Shown here piece after piece: positions 27,622 to 35,482 of a stretch of 64,000 nt of DNA; the stretch's first letter is position 1, and every line of letters starts with the position of its first letter. This DNA comes from Flavobacterium sp. KMS. Its GTDB lineage: Bacteria; Bacteroidota; Bacteroidia; Flavobacteriales; Flavobacteriaceae. The translations under genes and the position numbers were made by a program. The notes beneath the pieces are model-generated. The model was given only the letters and a program-made list of their open reading frames with translations, was not told where the DNA came from and made no database searches. Location of the stretch: assembly GCF_000813005.1 (NCBI RefSeq), contig NZ_JSYP01000019.1, forward strand, positions 146,780 through 210,779, read 5' to 3'.

Positions 27622-27732
27622 AGCCTCTAAATTACATTTTTAAATTTAATAAAATAAATTGGGAATAAACTTATAGAAATCATATTTCTGTTATTATTAT
27701 AAAAAATAAGATAAAAAAAACATAATTATACC

Positions 27733-27740
27733 TAATTTTG
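27733..27740 (+). promoter_or_regulatory. -7 box of the Fnr-type regulator gene
   Basis: TAATTTTG, a perfect TAnnTTTG, 18 nt before the ATG at 27759. No palindrome lies 33 nt upstream of it, so the regulator does not appear to activate itself by the same arrangement. Confidence 0.55.
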
Positions 27741-27758
27741 CAAACAAATAACTTTGCT

Positions 27759-28439
27759 ATGAATAAATGTGACCAATGTATCGTAAGACAACTTACTTCG
27801 TTAAAAGCTTTAAACAAAGATGAAGTTATAAAATTAGCTAATAGTAAAACTACTTATACTATTAAGAAAGGTGATTCTATTTTTGAAGAAGGCGAAGTTA
27901 CTAATGGTGTTTTCTGTGTAAAAGATGGTGTAGGTAAACTTTCTAAGCTAAGTGCCAATGGTAAAGATCAAATTGTAAAGCTTGTAAAATCTGGAGAACT
28001 TTTAGGACAACGCTCTATGATTAGTAATGAACCTGCTAATTTAAGCGCTAAAGCCTTAGATGACATGGAAGTATGTTTTATTCCTAAAACAGAAATCATC
28101 AATTTCTTTAATCAAAACAATCAGTTTTCTATGAATGTGATGAAAACAATTTGTGATGATTTAAAAGAATCAGACAATCATACGGTTTCATTAGCCCAAA
28201 AAACCGTTAAATCTCGTTTAGCCGAAACGTTATTATACTTACATGACACATTTGGCGAGAACAAAGACAACACGTTACAAATTCAACTTTCCAGAGATGA
28301 ACTAGCAAGTATGATTGGTACTGCTACAGAAAGCTGCATCAGACTATTATCTGACTTTAATAAACTAAAAGTTATTGAATTAGTTGGAAAGAAAATTGTT
28401 CTTAAAAATATTAGTGCCTTAAAGAAAATGGCCGAATAA
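27759..28439 (+). CDS. Crp/Fnr-family transcriptional regulator, probable oxygen sensor
   Basis: 226 residues: N-terminal cyclic-nucleotide-binding-type sensor domain, dimer helix (about 120-145), C-terminal winged HTH with ESCIR at 191-195. Aligned by eye to E. coli FNR, C4, C7 and C106 match cluster ligands C20, C23 and C122, but C29 is replaced by Thr13. In the recognition helix, E191 and R195 match FNR Glu209 and Arg213, while FNR Ser212 is Ile194. This would fit sites of ATGAT rather than TTGAT type. It is divergent from ccoI, and five matching palindromes lie in the window. The ATG at 27759 is preferred over the TTG at 27738, which overlaps the -7 box. Confidence 0.87.
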   Translation: MNKCDQCIVRQLTSLKALNKDEVIKLANSKTTYTIKKGDSIFEEGEVTNGVFCVKDGVGKLSKLSANGKDQIVKLVKSGELLGQRSMISNEPANLSAKALDDMEVCFIPKTEIINFFNQNNQFSMNVMKTICDDLKESDNHTVSLAQKTVKSRLAETLLYLHDTFGENKDNTLQIQLSRDELASMIGTATESCIRLLSDFNKLKVIELVGKKIVLKNISALKKMAE

Positions 28440-29210
28440 CTAAAGCTTCTTTGCTTCGTTCCAAAAAACATCCATTTCTGCCAAAGTCATGTCCATTAAT
28501 GGCTTTCCTAATTCTCCTGCTTTGCTTTCAAGGTATTGAAAACGTTTTATAAATTTTTTATTGGTGCGTTCTAGTGCATCTTCGGGATTTACATTTAAAA
28601 ATCGGGCATAATTAATCATAGAGAATAATACATCTCCGAACTCAGCTTCAATTTTATCTTGATTTCCAGCCTCTACTTCTACTTGTAGCTCCTGTAATTC
28701 TTCTTGTACTTTATCCCAAACTTGGTGCGGTTCTTCCCAATCAAAGCCTACTCCTTTTACTTTATCTTGTATTCTGCTTGCTTTAACTAATGCTGGCAAA
28801 CTTCTTGGAACACCTTCTAAAACAGATTTTTTACCTTCTTTTAACTTAAGTTTTTCCCAATTTTGCTTTACTTCTTCTTCATCTTTTACAACTGTATCGC
28901 TATAAATATGAGGATGACGATGAATAAGCTTTTCGCAAATTTCATTACACACATCTGCCATATCAAAATCATTTGTTTCGCTACCTATTTTGGCATAAAA
29001 AACAATGTGCAACAACAAATCTCCTAATTCTTTTTTTACTTCATTCAAGTCATTATCCAGAATTGCATCACCTAGTTCATATGTTTCTTCAATAGTAAGA
29101 TGGCGTAAACTTTGTAGAGTCTGCTTCATGTCCCAAGGACATTTTTCACGCAAATCATCCATTATATTTAATAATCTCTCGAAGGCTTGTAATTGCAGTT
29201 CTTTACTCAT
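28440..29210 (-). CDS. mazG: MazG nucleoside triphosphate pyrophosphohydrolase
   Basis: 256 residues with two MazG domains. The N-terminal one has the family start (LREKCPWDMKQTLQSLRHLTIEETYELGDAI) with the EExxE metal motif; the second is near residues 160-235 (EELQELQVEVEAGNQDKIEAEFGDVLFSMINYARF). MazG hydrolyses NTPs and dNTPs to monophosphates and pyrophosphate, cleaning the nucleotide pool. Its stop codon abuts that of the Fnr-type regulator with no gap. Confidence 0.92.
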   Translation of the reverse strand: MSKELQLQAFERLLNIMDDLREKCPWDMKQTLQSLRHLTIEETYELGDAILDNDLNEVKKELGDLLLHIVFYAKIGSETNDFDMADVCNEICEKLIHRHPHIYSDTVVKDEEEVKQNWEKLKLKEGKKSVLEGVPRSLPALVKASRIQDKVKGVGFDWEEPHQVWDKVQEELQELQVEVEAGNQDKIEAEFGDVLFSMINYARFLNVNPEDALERTNKKFIKRFQYLESKAGELGKPLMDMTLAEMDVFWNEAKKL

Positions 29211-29310
29211 TTTTGAAGTAATTTTAAGTTGGTAACGAATTCATGTAAAAGTAAAAAATCCTGTCAAGAAATCATCTCAACAGGATTAAATATCGTTCAA
29301 TTAAATGAAA

Positions 29311-29793
29311 CTATTTTTTTTCAGCAGCTGCTTTAGCTTTTTTTGCTGGTGCTTTTTTTGTTTCCTCAAGAACTGGAGTTTCTTCTTTAGCTGCTGCAGG
29401 TACAGGTGCTAAATCTGTAACTAATCCTTTTGCCTGAAGCATATTGTACCAGTTCAATACTTTTTTAATATCCGAAGGATAAACTCTCTCTTCGTCATAT
29501 TGAGGTAAAATTTCTTTAAAATAAGCTCCTAAAGTAGCATTATCTTCTTTATGAGAAATAGCTGGTCCTTTGTTTTCTTTTACTGCAATTAATTGCATTA
29601 CTTCAGACAAAGGTTTTTCTCCTTCGTAAGTATAAATTGAAATTTCTGACAATAAACTTACATTACTCTTTAAGCTAACAGTGATTTTTTTTCCATCAAT
29701 TAATGATTCAGCTACAAATCCTGTACGCGTTTGTACTTTTAATGCGTATAAACCTGGTTTCCCAGAAATAGCTAATATTTTTTCTAAATTCAT
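29311..29793 (-). CDS. DUF5606-type conserved Bacteroidota protein
   Basis: 160 residues. The start MNLEKILAISGKPGLYALKVQTRTGFVAESL is a hallmark of this Bacteroidota-specific family of unknown function. The C-terminal ~25 residues are Lys/Ala-rich (KKAPAKKAKAAAEKK), a low-complexity basic tail that may bind nucleic acid or the ribosome. It lies 62 nt downstream of def, an association that suggests a shared transcript. Confidence 0.8.
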   Translation of the reverse strand: MNLEKILAISGKPGLYALKVQTRTGFVAESLIDGKKITVSLKSNVSLLSEISIYTYEGEKPLSEVMQLIAVKENKGPAISHKEDNATLGAYFKEILPQYDEERVYPSDIKKVLNWYNMLQAKGLVTDLAPVPAAAKEETPVLEETKKAPAKKAKAAAEKK

Positions 29794-29855
29794 GTTTATT
29801 ATAATTAGTATTAAGAATTCGGTTATTTTATTTTTTATCTAAAGATCTTCAAAAA

Positions 29856-30446
29856 CTATCTTCCTTTTTTAGCAGCAGCAAATTTCATTCTGTATTCTTG
29901 AAAAGTTTTGCCTTCGGTGATATTTTTTAATTTCTTTTGAATTAAACGTTTTTTTAGTGATGAAATTTTATCTGTAAACAAAATTCCTTCAATGTGATCA
30001 TATTCATGCTGAATTACTCTGGCAATTAAACCATCAAACACTTCGGTTTTTACGACAAAATCTTCTTCACAATATTCAATTGTAATTCTTTCGTGTCTGT
30101 AAACATCCTCACGAACATCTGGAATACTCAGGCATCCTTCGTTAAAACTCCACTCTTCGCCATCTTCTTTTAAGATTTTGGCATTGATAAAAGTTCTCTT
30201 AAATCCTTTTAATTCTTTTTGTTCATCTGCTGGTAAATCCTCATCATCACTAAAAGGAGTTGTGTCAATTACAAATAAACGCAAGGCCAAACCAACTTGT
30301 GGCGCAGCAAGACCCACTCCATAAGCATTGTACATTGTTTCGTACATGTTAGCTATTGTTTCTTTCAAATTTGGATGTTCTGGCGATACTGCCTCCCCAA
30401 CTTTTCTTAAAACAGGATCACCATATCCTATAATTGGTAAAATCAT
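29856..30446 (-). CDS. def: Peptide deformylase
   Basis: 196 residues with all three family motifs: GVGLAAPQVG near 47-56, EGCLSIP with the metal-binding Cys, and QHEYDHIEGILF with two metal-binding His and the catalytic Glu. It removes the formyl group from the N-terminus of new proteins. An insert between the first two motifs (SDDEDLPADEQKELKGF) is longer than in E. coli, as usual in Bacteroidota. A minus-strand -7 box TATTTTTG lies at 30509-30516. Confidence 0.95.
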   Translation of the reverse strand: MILPIIGYGDPVLRKVGEAVSPEHPNLKETIANMYETMYNAYGVGLAAPQVGLALRLFVIDTTPFSDDEDLPADEQKELKGFKRTFINAKILKEDGEEWSFNEGCLSIPDVREDVYRHERITIEYCEEDFVVKTEVFDGLIARVIQHEYDHIEGILFTDKISSLKKRLIQKKLKNITEGKTFQEYRMKFAAAKKGR

Positions 30447-30643
30447 TCTTGTTGTATTATGTATTAACGACTATTAATCCAGAATTTCATTATTCTGAAT
30501 TAGGTTGGCAAAAATAGTAAAAAATAGTCAATGAATAATTCTATTAACCAGATTATCTACTTTTTGATTTCTATTTAAATCAAACTCACTATTATTACTA
30601 AATAACTCTTACAATTCTTATCTTTGCTAGTAAACCTATTTCT

Positions 30644-32872
30644 ATGTTAGATCGCATCGTTAAATTCACAGACAGTACTTCTTTTACCAATGCTTCAAAA
30701 GTTACAATTGCATCAGTAGTTCCTGTATTGTTTTTTAACTTCTTAGGTTATTTTGAAATTGGTTTTACGATTGCTCTCGGTGCTTTTTATACTTATCCGA
30801 GTGATATCCCGAGTAATCTTAAACACAAAATAAAAGGAATTGTAGTTACTGCTCTTATTGTTTCTGGCGTTAACCTACTAGTTAATCTTGTTTATCCTTA
30901 TCCTTGGCTATTTTATCCGTTTTTAGGCATATTACTTTTCTTATCCTCTATGATCTCTGTTTATGGACAAAGAGCAACTATGGCATCATTCTCTGCCCTA
31001 CTTTCGATCTCTTTATCATTTGCACATTTACACGAAGGCTGGGAAGCTGTATTACATTCTAGCTATATTTTTGCCGGTGGATTATTCTATTTAATAGTTT
31101 CGCTTATCTTTCATTATATAAAACCGTATCGTTATATAGAATTACAAACTGCCGATGGAATACGATTAACTGCAAAATACTTAAAACTAAGAGGTGATTT
31201 ATGGAATCCTGAAGCCGATAGAAAAAAGATTATCGAAAAACAATTGCATCTTCAGGTTGAATTAAACCAAATTCACGAAAATTTACGACAAGTGCTTATT
31301 GGTAACAGAGCTACTTCTGGCGACTCTAGCCAAAACCGAAAAATGCTTATTGTTTTTATAACGTTGGTCGAAATACAGGAATTGGCTTTATCGACATCAT
31401 TTGACCATGATAAATTACACAAAAAATTTAGCGACCATCCTGAGGTTCTGCGTTCTTATCAAAATCTTGCCTATAAACTTGCATCGACTTTAAAAAAACT
31501 ATCTAAAAGTGTTCATAAAGCCTCTAAATATATCTCGATAAACGATTTAAAAAAGGAACTTGACGGATTACAATCTGCTATTGATGCGTATCAAAATAAT
31601 TTAGGAAAAATAGAAGCTTCTGAAGGAGTTTGGATGCTTACTAATATGCTCAAATACGCCCAAAAGCAAGTCGAAAAAATAAAAATCGTAGAAATGGCTT
31701 TTTCATTAGCTATTAAATCTTTTGATTTTAAAGACAAGGATAAAGAACTTGAAAAATTCCTGACTCCGCAATATTATCCGATACGTACATTAATCGAAAA
31801 TTTCAGTTTTTCATCAACATTTTTCAGGCATTCGCTGCGACTTACCATAACTATTATGGCAGGTTTTATAATTGGCAAGCTACTTCCGTTTCAAAACGTA
31901 TATTGGATTTTATTGACAATCGTGGTAATTATGCGTCCTGGTTATGGCTTAACCAAAGAGCGCTCTTATAATCGTGTTTTTGGTACTATTTTAGGCGGAT
32001 TAATAGCCTTTGGAATTGTCTCCTTGGTACACAATCATGTAGCAATAAGCATATTTGCTATTGTCTGTATGCTTATCGGTATTTCTTTTACGCAAAGTAA
32101 TTACAAAATAAGCACTACACTTGTTACCATGTACGTAGTTTTTGTGTACGGAATATTAACACCTAATATACTTGAGGTAATTCAGTTTAGAATTCTGGAT
32201 TCACTTGTAGGTGCTACGTTAGCCTTTTTGGCAAATTATTATTTATGGCCTGCTTGGGAGTTCTTAAATGCTGCATCATTTTTAGAAAAATCTATTGAGG
32301 CTAACAGAAACTATTTAAGAGAAATTGCCGAATATTATAATAAAAAAGGAACATTGCCTACATCGTATCGTTTGGCAAGAAAAAATGCTTTTATAGAAAT
32401 AGGAAATCTTATGACTTCTTTCCAAAGAATGGTGCAAGAGCCTAAATCGAAGCAGAAACAGCTTCCGCAAATAAACAAGCTTGCTGTACTAAATCATTCC
32501 TTACTTTCGTCTGCGGCATCATTAGGCACATATATACAATCTCACAAAACGACATCGGCATCTGAGTCTTTTAATTTTGTAATTGGCGTTGTTGTTTATA
32601 ACTTAAATTATTCTATTGCAATCTTAAGACATGAAAGCACAGCTGAATATAAAAACAAAGACATTAATAAAGAACAATTAACTTTTCATTTTGAGGAATT
32701 AAAAAGAAAAAATTTCAGTCGATTAGAAAATGATAATGAACTCGATGAAAGTGCAAGAGAAACCAAAATGCAGGAAGCCCAATTGGTGATCGAACAATTA
32801 ATATGGATGACTGATTTGTCTGAAAAAATAGTAACGATTACAAAAGAGTTTATAGCACAAAATCCAGATTAA
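30644..32872 (+). CDS. FUSC-family inner-membrane protein (YccS-like)
   Basis: 742 residues with two clusters of membrane helices (about 15-165 and 405-530) separated and followed by cytoplasmic helical regions, the two-repeat architecture of FUSC/YccS/aromatic acid exporter proteins. FRHSLRLTITIMAGFIIGKLLPFQNVYWILLTIVVIMRPGYGLTKER is the second-repeat signature. The transported substrate is unknown. A perfect -7 box TATCTTTG lies at 30619-30626, 17 nt from the ATG. A palindromic terminator overlaps the stop codon. Confidence 0.83.
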   Translation: MLDRIVKFTDSTSFTNASKVTIASVVPVLFFNFLGYFEIGFTIALGAFYTYPSDIPSNLKHKIKGIVVTALIVSGVNLLVNLVYPYPWLFYPFLGILLFLSSMISVYGQRATMASFSALLSISLSFAHLHEGWEAVLHSSYIFAGGLFYLIVSLIFHYIKPYRYIELQTADGIRLTAKYLKLRGDLWNPEADRKKIIEKQLHLQVELNQIHENLRQVLIGNRATSGDSSQNRKMLIVFITLVEIQELALSTSFDHDKLHKKFSDHPEVLRSYQNLAYKLASTLKKLSKSVHKASKYISINDLKKELDGLQSAIDAYQNNLGKIEASEGVWMLTNMLKYAQKQVEKIKIVEMAFSLAIKSFDFKDKDKELEKFLTPQYYPIRTLIENFSFSSTFFRHSLRLTITIMAGFIIGKLLPFQNVYWILLTIVVIMRPGYGLTKERSYNRVFGTILGGLIAFGIVSLVHNHVAISIFAIVCMLIGISFTQSNYKISTTLVTMYVVFVYGILTPNILEVIQFRILDSLVGATLAFLANYYLWPAWEFLNAASFLEKSIEANRNYLREIAEYYNKKGTLPTSYRLARKNAFIEIGNLMTSFQRMVQEPKSKQKQLPQINKLAVLNHSLLSSAASLGTYIQSHKTTSASESFNFVIGVVVYNLNYSIAILRHESTAEYKNKDINKEQLTFHFEELKRKNFSRLENDNELDESARETKMQEAQLVIEQLIWMTDLSEKIVTITKEFIAQNPD

Positions 32873-32888
32873 ATTTAATCTGGATTTT
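32859..32888. terminator. Palindromic terminator at the end of the FUSC gene
   Basis: A 30-nt perfect palindrome (AAAATCCAGATTAAA and its complement) containing the stop codon at 32870-32872. It lies between convergent genes. Confidence 0.7.
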
Positions 32889-32915
32889 GTATTTATTCTT
32901 ATTATGATGCTCTAC

Positions 32916-34409
32916 TTAGTTATCTAACTTTAAAGTTGCAGCGGTATTTTTTCTAATTTCAGATAACAATTCTGGTTTATCATTTAAAGTCTGACCATAA
33001 GAAGGAATCATTGCTTTAAGCTTTTCATCCCATTCTGGTATTTTAATTTTATCCTTAAAACATTTCCCTATTAATCCAACCATGATAGAAACCGCAGTTG
33101 AAGCTCCAGGTGAAGCACCTAATAAAACAGCCAATGTACCATCATCTGTATTAATTACCTCTGTACCAAATTCAAGAATTCCACCTTCTTTTTCATCTTT
33201 TTTAATAACCTGAACACGTTGTCCTGCTCGCTCTAATTTCCAATCTTTAGATTTTGCATTTGGCAAGTATTCGCGTAAAGCGTTCATTCTATCTTTTGGT
33301 GATTGTCTTACTTGCTCGATTAAGTATTTAGTAAGTGGGATATTATGATAACCAGCTGCCAACATTGGCATTATATTGTCTGTTTTTATTGATAAAGGCA
33401 AATCCATATAAGATCCGTTCTTTAAAAATCGAGTCGAAAAACCAGCAAATGGTCCAAAAAGCAATGCTCTTTCTCCATTTATCATTCGTGTATCAATATG
33501 AGGAACTGACATTGGTGGCGCACCAACACTAGCTTTTCCGTAAACTTTGGCTTGATGCTGAAGAATAACTTCTGGATTAGTACATTTTAACCATTGTCCG
33601 CTCACAGGAAAACCTCCAAATCCTTTTCCTTCGGCAACATTTGCTTTTTCTAACAAAGGCAATGAACCTCCTCCGGCACCAATAAAGACAAATTTAGTAT
33701 ATACTTTTCTAGTTTGTCCGGTGGCTAAATCTGTGATTTTAATTCTCCACGATTTATCTTCACGCTGCTTTAATTTTTTTACTTCATGATTAAAATGTAT
33801 TGTTACGCCATCTAATTTTCCTAGATAGTTAAACATACTTCGTGTTAACTCTCCAAAATTCACATCGGTTCCTATTGCCATAGAAGTTGCTGCAAACTTA
33901 TCTGTAGCATCTCTTCCTTCCATTACCAATGGCATCCATTCTTTTAATTGAGCAAAATCGGTGCTAAAAACCATCTCTTTAAAGATTGGATTTTTTTGTA
34001 GTGCTTCAAATCTTTTCTTAAGATAATCCACATTTTTTTCTCCCCAAACAAAACTCATGTGAGGAACACTTTTTATAAAATTATCAGGAGATGTAATTTT
34101 GTTTTGCTGTACTAAGTAAGACCAAAACTGACGAGAAACTTCAAAGGATTCAGCAATACTAATTGCTTTTTTAGGATCTATACTACCATTTTTTTCTGGT
34201 GTATAATTCAATTCACAAAAGGCTGAGTGCCCTGTTCCTGCGTTATTCCAAGCATCAGAGCTTTCGGCTGCAGCAACATCTAATCTTTCGTAAATTTCAA
34301 TTTTTAAATCTGGCTGTAATTCTTTTAAGATTAACCCAAGAGTTGCACTCATAATTCCAGCACCAATAAGTACTACTTCGGTATTTGAACGTATGGTTTT
34401 GTCGGACAT
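32916..34409 (-). CDS. mqo: Malate:quinone oxidoreductase
   Basis: 497 residues, the usual length for Mqo. The N-terminal FAD-binding motif reads VVLIGAGIMSATLGLIL; the family stretches NNAGTGHSAFCELNYTPE, FVFIGAGGGSLPLLEKA and LLFGPFAGFSTRFLK are intact. It oxidises malate to oxaloacetate in the TCA cycle at the inner face of the membrane, passing electrons to quinone. A minus-strand -7 box TACCTTTG lies at 34430-34437. Single-gene transcription unit. Confidence 0.94.
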   Translation of the reverse strand: MSDKTIRSNTEVVLIGAGIMSATLGLILKELQPDLKIEIYERLDVAAAESSDAWNNAGTGHSAFCELNYTPEKNGSIDPKKAISIAESFEVSRQFWSYLVQQNKITSPDNFIKSVPHMSFVWGEKNVDYLKKRFEALQKNPIFKEMVFSTDFAQLKEWMPLVMEGRDATDKFAATSMAIGTDVNFGELTRSMFNYLGKLDGVTIHFNHEVKKLKQREDKSWRIKITDLATGQTRKVYTKFVFIGAGGGSLPLLEKANVAEGKGFGGFPVSGQWLKCTNPEVILQHQAKVYGKASVGAPPMSVPHIDTRMINGERALLFGPFAGFSTRFLKNGSYMDLPLSIKTDNIMPMLAAGYHNIPLTKYLIEQVRQSPKDRMNALREYLPNAKSKDWKLERAGQRVQVIKKDEKEGGILEFGTEVINTDDGTLAVLLGASPGASTAVSIMVGLIGKCFKDKIKIPEWDEKLKAMIPSYGQTLNDKPELLSEIRKNTAATLKLDN

Positions 34410-34524
34410 AGCAAGAAAATTTTAAAGTGCAAAGGTACTTCATAAAATTGCAAAAAAAAACTATAAATTTCACCTTAAAAGTTATAGTTTTCTAAAACGT
34501 TTGCGAGCTAAATCCTTTGATTTT

Positions 34525-34941
34525 TTAAAACATTTTACGAGACAAATAGTCCTGAAGCATTATCGTTGCTGAGATTTCATCGATCAAACCTTTATTCTGA
34601 CGTTGTTTTTTGCTAAGTCCACTGTCTATCATTGTTTGAAATGCCATTTTAGAAGTAAATCTTTCATCAACCCGAACTACTTTCATATCCGGAAAAATAT
34701 TCGAAAAATGAGTTACAAAACCTTTAATAATTGAAGCACTTTGTGATGGCTCTCCATTCATTTGTTTTGGCTCACCTATTAAGACCGCTTCCACCTTTTC
34801 TTTAGCAAAATAATCTTTTAAAAAATCGATAGTTGTATTAGATGGAATTGTAGTTAAACCCGAGGCAATAATTTGCAGTTCATCTGTAACAGCAATTCCT
34901 GTTCTTTTTTGTCCGTAATCTATAGCGAGAATTCTTGGCAT
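34525..34941 (-). CDS. ruvX: YqgF/RuvX-family putative Holliday junction resolvase
   Basis: 138 residues with the RNase H-like family pattern: RILAIDYGQKRTGIAVTD at the start, GEPKQMNGEPS in the middle, VRVDERFTSKMA and DEISATIMLQDYL at the end, giving the catalytic acids. The family acts in pre-16S rRNA 5' end maturation and was named for resolvase homology. A minus-strand -7 box TATCTTTG lies at 34962-34969. Confidence 0.93.
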   Translation of the reverse strand: MPRILAIDYGQKRTGIAVTDELQIIASGLTTIPSNTTIDFLKDYFAKEKVEAVLIGEPKQMNGEPSQSASIIKGFVTHFSNIFPDMKVVRVDERFTSKMAFQTMIDSGLSKKQRQNKGLIDEISATIMLQDYLSRKMF

Positions 34942-35000
34942 CTTATTAAATATTAATGGAACAAAGATACATAAAGTAAAAACCTTGTGCCTTAAAAAAA

Positions 35001-35031
35001 TTAATCCGTTCTATATTCCAGAACGGATTAA
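35001..35031 (-). terminator. Intrinsic terminator of the predicted small transcript
   Basis: Eleven-bp perfect stem TTAATCCGTTC/GAACGGATTAA with a 9-nt loop. On the minus strand it is followed by seven Ts; on the plus strand the T tract starts only several bases after the stem. It lies upstream of ruvX, which needs no terminator there, so it should belong to a transcript entering from the right. Confidence 0.7.
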
Positions 35032-35102
35032 TTAAACTTTTTTCCAAAAAAAAATTAAAACGATATCAAAAAAATTAATTTAAAAACCTACTAACCATCT
35101 AT

Positions 35103-35168
35103 TTATACTAATTCACAGATTTTAAACAATCCATAAATAGAACTTTGCTCTTTAAAATATTCTTGCAT
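35103..35168 (-). CDS. Possible 21-residue microprotein
   Basis: ATG at 35166-35168 on the minus strand, TAA at 35103-35105, starting with MQEYFKEQSS and ending FKICELV. The ATG is 12 nt after the predicted -7 box, a leader length near that of other genes here (17-23 nt). No family is recognisable at this length and chance ORFs of this size are common, so it is reported only because of the promoter. Confidence 0.2.
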   Translation of the reverse strand: MQEYFKEQSSIYGLFKICELV

Positions 35169-35180
35169 ATAATTTCAATT

Positions 35181-35224
35181 CAAAAGTAGGCCTAATTACA
35201 TCCCTAATTCATGATAATTATCAT
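35181..35224 (-). promoter_or_regulatory. Fnr-type promoter facing a gene-less region
   Basis: Perfect palindrome ATGATAATTATCAT at 35211-35224 and minus-strand -7 box TACTTTTG at 35181-35188, centres 33 nt apart. The plus-strand counterpart position (35247-35254) has no -7 box, so the direction is leftward. The rest of the 34942-35482 gap (35225-35482) is AT-rich and shows no gene. Confidence 0.7.
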
Positions 35225-35482
35225 CGAACAAAAGAAAGAATTAACGTATTATAGATATTTATTCACAACACTTAATAGCACATATAAATCAATTAACAAT
35301 TTAAAAACCAAATAATTACAAAAATTTAAAGTTTAAAATATTTTAAATCAGAGTTGTTTTGTTATAAAATTAGTTAGACCAAGTAATCGTAATTTGAAAA
35401 AAAAATAGTTCTTTTGCTTCAAATTTCCCACATATTATAGAAAATTACTCAAAAACAAATACCCAAATTCACTAAATACCAA

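Larger units (their letters stand above)
34994..35175 (-). ncRNA. Predicted Fnr-activated small transcript (sRNA or microprotein mRNA)
   Basis: Defined by signals only. A full Fnr-type promoter at 35181-35224 points left into a region without a recognised gene, and an intrinsic terminator active on the minus strand (stem 35001-35031, T-run 34994-35000) follows. The start near 35175 is inferred from the -7 box, giving about 180 nt. E. coli makes an analogous FNR-activated sRNA, FnrS; no homology is claimed. A 21-codon frame lies at its 5' end. Confidence 0.5.

Noticed and set aside
35211..35224. Fnr-type site controlling the LtaS-like gene at 35483
   Set aside because: It lies about 258 nt from that start, and no -7 box occurs at the plus-strand spacing; the minus-strand box is perfect.
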